Origin: Caenorhabditis elegans
Taxonomy: Eukaryota > Nematoda > Chromadorea > Rhabditida > Rhabditidae
Length of the DNA stretch: 64,000 nt
Reading direction: 5' to 3'
Assembly (NCBI RefSeq): GCF_000002985.6
Contig: NC_003281.10
Span: 12,028,001-12,092,000 of the forward strand
The notes below the pieces were generated by a model. It searched no databases. It was not told the origin of the DNA and saw only the letters and a program-made list of their open reading frames with translations. Made by a program: the position numbers and the translations under genes. Shown here piece by piece: positions 56,101-64,000 of this stretch (positions are counted from its first letter, which is position 1; each line of letters begins with the position of its first letter).

Positions 56101-56262
56101 CCCAGTTTCAGATTCTCTTTCCGAACGGCTTTCTCCTTGTATCGACGGTATGGCAGCAGCAGCACTTGGCCAGAAGAATGGAGTTTGTTGGACAGAGGTG
56201 ATAGATTCTTTAGAGTCTTCTGGAGAGTCGTTATTAATCATTTGTTGCATCACCGAAATCAT
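50103..56262 (-). CDS. nob-1: NOB-1, posterior Hox protein
   Basis: A nuclear homeodomain transcription factor; loss causes the 'no back end' posterior defect (established knowledge). Exons 56262-56075, 56030-55822, 51491-51256 and 50201-50103 join in phases 2,1,0 to give 243 residues. It starts [11 protein letters not shown] like PHP-3, shares the GMYGF-type segment, the Tyr-rich NYSIPSLDGNL and the intron positions. The homeodomain spans about residues 162-221 (KKKRQPYKKDQ arm, [11 protein letters not shown], Asn51 = residue 212) but is divergent in helices 1 and 2 (ISRLEYEYSVNQYLTNKRR, SELSAQLMLDEKQVKV). LPWAIS places Trp156 six residues before it, a possible PBC-contact Trp. Intron 2 is 4.3 kb against 46-55 bases for its equivalents elsewhere. 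An extra upstream exon or alternative start within intron 2 cannot be excluded. Confidence 0.93.
50335..50698. mobile_element. GCCTGCC fragment and CACGTG hairpin element in nob-1 intron 3
   Basis: 50335-50400 is a GCAGATGCGGTTTCAAGGCC / TGCCTGCCTG fragment. 50514-50698 is a complete hairpin element in opposite orientation to its neighbours, ending TCTGACACCACGTGC. Confidence 0.82.
52098..52280. repeat. Fold-back element, TTGACGCGCAAAATATCTCG arms
   Basis: The left arm ATTGACGCGCAAAATATCTC / GTAGCGAAAACTACAG and right arm CTGTAGTTTTCGCTACGAG / TTTTGCGCGTCAAATATG flank a short loop. In nob-1 intron 2. Confidence 0.85.
53262..53557. mobile_element. Fold-back half (53262-53385) and adjacent CACGTG hairpin (53394-53557)
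   Basis: The first carries ACAGTAGTCATTTAAAAAAT and CGCTACGAGATATTATGCGC. The second runs from CACGTGGTGTCAGAGTGTCT to GGCACCACGTG with perfect TGACGTCA inside. Only about nine bases separate them. Confidence 0.85.
54591..54820. mobile_element. Short TIR element, ACCGTATAT family, copy 1
   Basis: The left end ACCGTATATTCCCTTTTAGT and right end ACTAATAGGAAATATACGGT are inverted repeats. The interior (CCCCCCTCACTCGACTTTGA, TTATGCTCTGGTTTTTAAAG) matches copy 2 at 56481-56690. No coding capacity. Confidence 0.85.
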
Positions 56263-56394
56263 TCCATATATGAGCAGCTTGGGGAGTTATTTGGGTTTGG
56301 AGATCTGTTTTTGAACCTGAAAGTTGAGCACTTTGCGAGATTGAGCTTGAAAAAGTAAGGAAAAGAAAAACGAGAATTTAAAAAGCTTATATTT

Positions 56395-56735
56395 GAACAC
56401 TACTGTAGCACTTGTGTCGATTTACGGGCTCGATTTTTGAAATGAATTTAGCACGGCTTGTAAGAGCTACAGTAGTCATTTACCGTATATTTCCTATTAG
56501 TACGGCCCCCCTCACTCGACTTTGAACGCTTATATCTCGGTTCTTTTTGATCATATGTCAAAAACTCGAACGACAATATCTTTTTCAAATCTATAGTTAT
56601 GCTCTGGTTTTTGAAGGTATCAAAAATCTTATGAAACCGCTGAAATATAAGACGACAAAGTCGATTGATGGGGGGCCATACTAACTAGATATAAAGCTTT
56701 AGCTACGATATATTTAGGATTTTGACGCGGAAAAT
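56395..56735. mobile_element. Fold-back fragment split by a TIR element (copy 2, 56481-56690)
   Basis: CTACAGTAGTCATTTA is followed directly by CCGTATATTTCCTATTAG. After 210 bases of the TIR element, TTAGCTACGATATATTTAGG resumes a degraded right half of the fold-back. About 130 bases upstream of the nob-1 ATG. Confidence 0.78.
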
Positions 56736-57561
56736 TAATTAATTAGTAAATAAGCTTATAACAGTAATTATTATTTATCGGCGACAAACGCGGCAATCAA
56801 AACCTTAAGCACCAATAAAATAATTTTAAACCTCATAAACCTTTTGAGGGTAATAAAATAAAAGCTGGGGGGGCACATAAATAACATAAATGTTGAAACA
56901 TGCATGCGAGACAAGTAATAAAGATTAAGAGAGCACTAAAAAAGTTTTATAAACGCATTAAAAAGGTGTTTCCTCTTTCCCCCTTGTGTTGGAAAACACC
57001 AAAGAGACTATAAAGAGAATAAGGGGCGGGGGGCCGTGAAAGGTGATGAGGCCGAGGAGCAGAAAGGAGGACACTACATAACACGCACGCTCCACCCACT
57101 TGTCTACCGTACCCCTCTGACGAATTGGGCGGCGAGGAGCGGGGCGGGCGGGGAACAGAGAATGAATAGGAGAGACAAGTTGAGTGCAAAAAGCAAGGGA
57201 AAAGCAAATTCCATGATTTTGACAAATATCAACTTTTTATTCCCATATATATGATACAAAATTTGAGCGTTTTTTTTTCAATTTTATTATATCAATTCAT
57301 TTGAAAAAAAAACCCGACCTCCTGCACTCCGTATTCTATGATATAATTTTAGTATAGGAAACCTTCCACCAATTTTACGACTGGATTACCTTCCGATCCG
57401 ATTTGCCTTTTAGTCAATGGACAGGAAGAGAGAAAGAGAGGTCGCCACTTTTTTTTCTTTTTTCTCGCTTCGGTTTCTGGTCATTCTATTTTTCTTGTCA
57501 AGAGGATTTAGATTTGAAATTTAAAAAACCCCCTGAAGCTTGAGTATTTAAGCTTCCCGCA

Positions 57562-57738
57562 CACGTGGTGCCAGAGTGTCTCATTTTGGATTGATCTACG
57601 CTGATCTACCAAAAAATGCGGCAGAGTTCTCAATTGATTTTGCATGGTTAAGAACGTGCTGACGTCACATTTTTTGAGAAAAAAATTACCGCATTTTTTG
57701 TAGATCAAACCGTAATGGGACAGCCTGACACCACGTGG
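57562..57738. mobile_element. CACGTG-ended hairpin element upstream of nob-1
   Basis: CACGTGGTGCCAGAGTGTCT to GACACCACGTGG, with GAACGTGCTGACGTCACAT and CGCATTTTTTGTAGATCAAA inside. One of the best preserved copies. Confidence 0.88.
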
Positions 57739-58149
57739 CGGCTTATACCTCGGCTGTCTTCAGTTTTACCAAAAAATTTGCAATAACCAAAATATAGGGA
57801 AACACTTTGCACTTATTTTGTCCGTTTGCAATTGTTTGATAAAACCAAAGCGAACCGAGTTTTAGGCTGTCAAAGTAGAGCAGGGGGTGCTTTTTTAGAA
57901 CAGTTTTGATTTTTTAGATACAGGTTTTTATTTAAATTTGAGACCCTAAAACTATCGTGAGACTTAGGCTTAGACTTAGGCTTGAGCTTAGGCCCTTTGA
58001 AATTCTAGAAACTTATTTCTGGAAAATCAGAATGAAACTTTTCAAAAAAAAAAAGGATTAAATGCTTTTATGGCGGTTCAAAATTTTGAAAAAACACCTA
58101 TATTCAGCTTTTCCGTGTCGGAGAGGTTGGAGACTTTTTTGTATTTTCC

Positions 58150-58240
58150 TGGGCTTCCATGTAGGCGTGAAGACGCCTGCCTGGCCTTAAGGCGACCTCC
58201 GCCTGCCTTCCGCCTCAATCCGCGCTTTATGCTCTTAATT
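58150..58240. repeat. GCCTGCC/AAGGCGACC fragment
   Basis: CTTCCATGTAGGCGTGAAGA followed by CGCCTGCCTGGCCTTAAGG; left half of the family complete at 62715-62942. Confidence 0.8.
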
Positions 58241-59321
58241 AAACTTCCATCAAAATGATAAAAATGAGAAAGTTTGAAATTTTTAAATTCAAGTAAAAAT
58301 TCAAAAAAAATAACGAGAAATTGCATTCAGAAGAAATATATTTTTTGTCAAATGTTCGAATACCGATAGAATAAATTAAAAATTTTAATGCATTTTTTTC
58401 ATCTTTTTAGATTTTTTTTAAAATAAAATTCGTAAACATTTCCATTTTCCACTCATTTTTCAGTTCAACAATTCCGCTCTATCACTTCCATTTCCCGTTT
58501 TCTTCAACTCATTAGGCCCAACGATTTATGATTATACAACCTACTTAAATTTGTCTGCGATTTTTGATGAATTGGGTATTGAGGGGGCAGACATGTTGGA
58601 GCCAATGGGAGTTGAAATTTAATTTTAAAAAAATATATAAATTACAAAATTATTTTTGGAAAAAGTGTATTTTAAACTTTTCTGAAACGTTCAAAAACAC
58701 TATTTTGTCGATTGTCAAATCATCTTAAAAAGTTTGTTTGCAGAAAATTATTTATTTTTTGTATAAAAAAGGCGCAATTAAGTGGTGGTGGAAAAAAAAT
58801 TTTTTGGACCATTTTTTGAATCTATTGATAATTTCTTGAAATAGAAAATCTGAATTTAAATGATTTGCAAATAGAAAAATTACTCAACCCGATCGCATAA
58901 TTTTTGTCCAAAAAAATCAATAATTTTCGGCAAAAAACCTTTTTTTTTTTAAATTTTTTTTCGAATTTTTTTGGATGATAAAAAGAAAAGAAATCAAGCA
59001 AAACCTGAAAAAAGAGCTCTGGGCTCGGATACTCGGACTTGTCAGAAGATTTTGAAATTACCGCCAAATGGAAGATTTTTCAGAAAAATCGATAAGCAGC
59101 AAAAAAAGTTATGAACTATATAACTTGAAGCTCATTTTTCTTCCCGAGAAAAATGAACTCTAATATTTTTTTTAATCTATTGTTCCATCTTCTCGTATAT
59201 TGTTTACTAAAAAAGAAAATTCCTTGTTAGTTTTAAAAAAAATTTATTCTGAAGAAACTTGTGAAAATAAAAAAAAGCTTTTTTTTTGTCTGACCGATGT
59301 TTCTAAATTTTTTCGTTGAAG

Positions 59322-59600
59322 GTGGAGTAGCGCCAGTGAGGAAATTGTTTAAAAAAACCATTCCTATACTACATATTAATGTATTCTTTGAAAAAAGTGG
59401 CAATTACTAGGTTTTTGTCAGTTTTTGAGAAAACTACAACGTTTGAATATTAGTATTTTAAAATTGAGTAGGCAATAAAATTCGAAGGGACTTCCAAAAA
59501 GTGGCAAAAACTGACAGTTTTCGAATTTTCAAAAAATCATTCAAAATTTATAAATTTTAAAACATGCTTTAACTAGATTTTTTGTTTTTAGTGCCAAAGG
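59322..59600. repeat. Degraded fold-back, GGTGGAGTAGCGCCAGTGAG end
   Basis: The terminus matches the long fold-backs at 12389 and 29257; the interior resembles the fragment at 50740-51010 (CAATTACTCAGTTTTTG against CAATTACTAGGTTTTTG). The right end is unclear. Confidence 0.55.
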
Positions 59601-61319
59601 CCTGTACTCCAATTTTAAGGAAATATTTTTCCAAAATATTTTATTGAACAGTTTTCAAATAGCTAGGAAAAAAGGAACGGGTACCTCTATGACTCCCCAA
59701 TGAGCATTTCATACTCTGGACCATGACTCTTATCATTTGTAATGGTAATAAAATTCAGCGTTTTCTGTGTGTTCTCACAGAAGAAAACGACGTTCACTTA
59801 TCTTTACCAATCACTTTGTCGGCCCTTGGAGCATCGGCAAAGACAAAAAGGATCGTAAAATGGTAGAGCATGTTAAGATAAAAAAAACAAGGAGTGCCTG
59901 ATTTGAACATGGTCCGACACCTCTGTTTGGATTGTGTTACCTAACCCGAAAAAACATGTGTTTGACCTTTTTGCAAGAAGGTACCGATATCACAGGTGAT
60001 AAAAGTGATATTGATTTGAATTTGAATTAAGCACTGCCTTTTACGTAAAACAATATTTTTTATTGATTTAAGCTATTTCAGAACAAAAACTCCTTCCGGA
60101 AACACAGTCTTTTTTGCAAATTTCTCGAGCTTATATTGCAGTTATCATTTGTTTTATTAAAAACTGGCCAACTAACAAATTATTTGATAGATATTTTTCT
60201 ATAGTTTGTAGTTTATTTTTCAATGATGTGTTTAAAACAAAGTGAGATGTAACTTACTATTGAACATCAGAATTTTTTAAAAGACGTGAATGAGTAGTAT
60301 CAAATTTTGAGTATCATAATAAAAAACATTCCTAACCGACAAAGAGTTTATTGATTTTTTTTAAATTTAATTTATATATTTTTTCTATGTCTATTACTGC
60401 TCGGTTGTCTTTAGTTCAACTGAAAAAAAAATCAAGCTCTTTTCTGGAGTTATGCAATTAGTTTAAAGCATTTAAAGTAGATCAATCCAGCAGTATTAGA
60501 AAAAATACGGTTAATTAAGTGCTCAAATATGTGAAACTCTATGAATAAATTTCTCAAAAAGTATTATATTTTCCGAAAAATGTTGCTATTTTCAAAACTT
60601 TGCCTAAAATTTTTTATGCATTTTTTATCGAGTTTGAGCATTTTAAGTGAATCAATAAAAATTTCCACTGGTCTAAATTCAAACTGAATAATGTTTCTTT
60701 AACCAGAAAATATACTCCACTGAACCAAAAAACAACTAGAGCCAAAGTATCAAAGATACTCGCCGCAGAGCACACTTGATGAATCGGTTATTTTCAGAGA
60801 TGAGCGCACCGAGATTACAGAGTTGAGGGAAGAGGACATCTCTTTCATTTCCCGCGTATTGTTTACAGTGACTAGATGGTGTCATGAGATATTGATTGGC
60901 ATGTGATGAATATAATGAATAAAATGAAAAACTGACAGACATAGAAAAAAAAACAGGGCTCAAATTTATGATAGTATAATATATAGCTGTCAAAATTTTC
61001 AGAAAAAATCTACGCTAAAAAAGTTGAAATATATTAGTTTCATATTCAGACTGATTGAATTGGAAAAAAAAGGAATACGGACAGGAGCATATCAATGATG
61101 AATTACATTTGGATAAGGGGTTATACACTATAGTGATCCATCATTTCTTTATCAAGGAGCTTGACACTTATTTGATAACAAATGATAACTTTATGGAATT
61201 GAGCTAGTCTCGTGGAAGGAGGTGAAAATATTATGGAAAAACACCAAAAATTGGGTTTTTATTCCAGAAAAATTGATATCTCGAATAATTGAAAATCGAT
61301 AAAAATATAAAAATGCGGA

Positions 61320-61480
61320 AAATTCATCAAATATATTAGGGGCAAATTCGGCAAATTACCGATTTGCCTGAAATTTTTAATTCCGGCAATTTGCCGGTTT
61401 GCTGATTTGCCGGAAATTTTCAATTCCGGCAATTTGCCGGTTTGCCAATTTGCCGTAAAAAATCGTTTGCCGCCCATCAA
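61320..61480. repeat. CGGCAAAT/TTGCCGG block
   Basis: Four units of AATTCCGGCAATTTGCCGG-type sequence. Confidence 0.85.
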
Positions 61481-61924
61481 TGGAATATATGATATTTTTA
61501 ATAATAATTCAAAAAAAAACATTTTATTCGAAAAAATATACTTTGAAACATGATTTTCAAATAAAAAAGAGCTTAAAGAAAAATAAATTACAATATTGAA
61601 AATAAAAAATATCCGGATTTGGTTCGAGGGATCTATGTGTATAGTTTTCAATTTCAAATTACTGATAGAACTACAAAGCTATGAAAAAAAAATGTTTCAA
61701 AAATATTTGGCTAATGTATTCTCACAATCAGAAAATATCTACACGAGTTTTATATTTTAATTAATTGTTTTCAACTTTCTCCCAATTTACCAGAACTTGA
61801 ATTAGGCGGATTTTATGCCAAAATTGCCAAAATGACCAAATATAAAAGTAAAACTTTTCAGCCAAAAATTTGAATATTTCTTTTTTATTTTCAAAATTTG
61901 GCAGTTGTTGAGTTTTGCCATGGT

Positions 61925-62070
61925 TTTTGCCAAATCGGTAAATTGCCGGAATTGAAATTTCCGGCAAATCGGCAAATCGGCAAATTGCCGGAATCAAAGA
62001 CTTTCCGGCAAACCGGCAAACCGGCAGTTTGCCGATTTGCCGAATTTGTCGACAATCAATTTGCCGAAAA
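61925..62070. repeat. CGGCAAAT/TTGCCGG block
   Basis: Same family; includes CCGGCAAACCGGCAAACCGG. Confidence 0.85.
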
Positions 62071-62714
62071 TCTTCAGTAAAATCCAGACTATCAAGTTTT
62101 TGCTAAAAGATTTCTGACAAGTCGTAAAAGAAATACACCATATGCACCACTCAACTTTTTGTACTTTTTTTGCACCATTAGACACTTATGCTTTTCACCA
62201 CCCCCATTCCCAAGGTAATAAATTTCAACGTCTAGTGTGCATAAATCTTTCAAGGTGCGCGAAGTTGGGGCTTTCTCCTAAAGTTGAGGATCTACTTAAT
62301 TCCGGTGATGTGATTTGTGGAGTTTTTAACTTTCGTAACCACATTCTTTCTCATTTTTTTTTTGGAAGGGCGAAAACGAAGGCTATAAAACAAGAATCGG
62401 AGGTTTTGTGGAAAGGGACTGAACACGGGTTACGGTAGTTGTTGGAGAGCAAGCACACACACATGACATTGTCGAAAAGGTAAGAGAATGAAGAAGAGAA
62501 GGAAAGGTTTATTGTCGTGTCGTCAAGTGTGCGAAAAAAAACGGAAAAGCACGGAAAAACTCATGTATTTGGAAAAGTGACAGGGTATTGTAGGGAATAT
62601 AAAGAAATTATAAATTTCAAATTTTCGTGGTTGATACGGCCTAAATGATTTTTGAGATGATTAACTTAAAGGTGGAGTAGAGCCGATTTATTTTAGCGAA
62701 AATAGACCGAATAT

Positions 62715-62942
62715 TAGGGCTTCCATGTAGGCGTTAAAACGCCTGCCTGCCTGACCTTAAGGCGACCGTTCATTTTTTATATTGGTTCTTATCAAATTGA
62801 CAGAAATTAGAAAATTAGAAATTTGTAAAATCACGTAAAATGCAAAAAAATAGGCAAAGTTCCAGCGTGAGGCGGGCAGGTTTCAGGCAGGCGGCAGGCA
62901 GGCAGCAGGCCTTGAAACCGCGCCTACCTACCATGGAAGCCG
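62715..62942. repeat. GCCTGCC/GGCAGGC fold-back element
   Basis: Left GGCTTCCATGTAGGCGTTAA and GCCTGCCTGCCTGACC; right CAGGCAGGCGGCAGGCAGG and GCGCCTACCTACCATGGAAG. Complete copy of the family. Confidence 0.85.
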
Positions 62943-63834
62943 TACCGAATACTCATGCTTGTAAAATGACTGAATATAAAAACAAAAAATAATTTTTTTA
63001 AATGAAATTTGTGTAACTGTGAAAGTTATTTTTGTAGAAATTTAGTGGTTTGTCAAATCTTTGAGTGACTTTTCAAAACAATTGAAAGCATTTTTTAGAT
63101 ATTTTAGAAGCTAGAAAATTCAGTTTTTCAACCGTTTTTGTACTTTTTGGCTCAAAAAATTATTGTTAGGAGTTTTCAATTTCAATCCATAAGCCGTGAA
63201 ACACAATTTGTGTAGCTAGCTATCATAGAAAAAAATCATGTCATAAATCAGAGTAATCAGAGCCATGTTAAAACTATAATATTTTGAAGAACTAAATTCA
63301 TATAAAAATGAATCACAAAACGTTGAAACCGAGGATTCATAAAAATTGAACAAAAATTTAATATCTCAGTGCCTGGTACTGAAGAATGAAGGGTGGTCTA
63401 TAGAGGTCAAGACACCTCGCAAAAAACAGTGGAACACATGCTATGATATCATAAAATAGACTTTCAGAAAGACCCGCCACACAGGAATTAAAACGAAGTG
63501 AAGTGTGAAGAACAGTGTTTGTTCAGAGCTCTTGTGTGGACAAAAAACTACAATTTAAAATTAAAGCTGCCAAGGTCATCGTTTGTTGATTAAAGTACTG
63601 TGGTTTTTCTACAGATCAGAATTTATTATTGGTGCCTGAACTTCTGAAAGGACCAGTTTCATATTTTAATTATGTTTAAAACATTCATATTTCAACATTG
63701 TCGAAGTTTGAACATCCGAGAGTGCTGTGGATTTCTCGAAAAATGGCGCCCGGTTATTTTGAATCAAACAAAATTTCCTAAAATAAAAAAAAAGTTTTAT
63801 TATGATATTTGTTCCAGGGGTGTGAGGCAAACGT

Positions 63835-64000
63835 TTTTATTCGGGAAATCGGCAAATCGCCAATCTGCCGGAATTGAGAGTTTCTAGCAAATTGGCAAAT
63901 TGCCGAAACTGAGCATTTCCGGCAAATCGGCAATTTGCCATAATGAAAGCTTCCGGAAAACCGGCAATCTGCTGTAATTGAACGATTCCGGCAATTTTGA
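63835..64000. repeat. CGGCAAAT/TTGCCGG block at the right edge
   Basis: Degenerate units, continuing to the end of the window. Confidence 0.8.

Larger units (their letters stand above)
56736..64000. promoter_or_regulatory. 5' flank of nob-1, no supported gene
   Basis: This 7-kb stretch upstream of nob-1 shows no open frame with splice signals that I would support. Embryonic enhancers of nob-1 are known to lie upstream (established knowledge), so this is where to expect them. GATA-type sites (TGATAA, CGATAA) occur throughout but are too common in AT-rich DNA to single out. A GC-rich segment at 57020-57200 and the sequence around 59680-60020 are the least repeat-like. Confidence 0.5.

Noticed and set aside
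1..64000. tRNA, rRNA, CRISPR or microRNA genes
   Set aside because: I saw no tRNA-like box A/box B pair, rRNA segment or CRISPR array. The many hairpins are repeat elements, so no microRNA is claimed.

Overview
The window looks like Caenorhabditis elegans DNA from the right arm of chromosome III. The evidence is AT-rich sequence, many introns of about 50 bases ending in TTTCAG, dense autosome-arm type repeats, and four recognisable worm genes in a row: arx-3, zyg-8, php-3 and nob-1. No sequence search was run. All exon coordinates were worked out by hand from splice signals, reading phase and family similarity, so boundaries may be off by a base or two.

Layout. (1) 0.5-2.7 kb, minus strand: two small multi-pass membrane-protein genes built from very short exons; the left one runs off the window. 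(2) 3.7-24.3 kb, minus strand: one 28-exon gene for a protein of about 1,944 residues with nine U1-like C2H2 zinc fingers, a charged helix, an RS domain and a Gln-rich tail. A three-exon RRM-like gene lies on the opposite strand in one of its introns (13.4-14.1 kb). (3) 25.6-30.5 kb, minus strand: arx-3, the WD40 subunit ARPC1 of the Arp2/3 complex. (4) 33.7-44.0 kb, plus strand: zyg-8, a doublecortin-domain protein kinase, divergent from arx-3. (5) 44.3-46.1 kb: a 32-base minisatellite and a short inverted-repeat element between the convergent 3' ends of zyg-8 and php-3. (6) 46.6-49.5 kb and 50.1-56.3 kb, minus strand: the tandem posterior Hox genes php-3 and nob-1. (7) 56.3-64 kb: 5' flank of nob-1 with no supported gene.

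Functional links are limited. php-3 and nob-1 are duplicates that act in posterior patterning. ZYG-8 (microtubules, spindle position) and ARX-3 (actin nucleation) both serve the cytoskeleton of the early embryo, but nothing here shows that they are co-regulated.

Most of the rest is repeats: fold-back elements, nested short inverted-repeat elements, and arrays whose units resemble regulatory sites (E2F plus CHR, CCAAT box, E-box plus CRE, one heat-shock element). The arrays generate most of the long spurious open frames.
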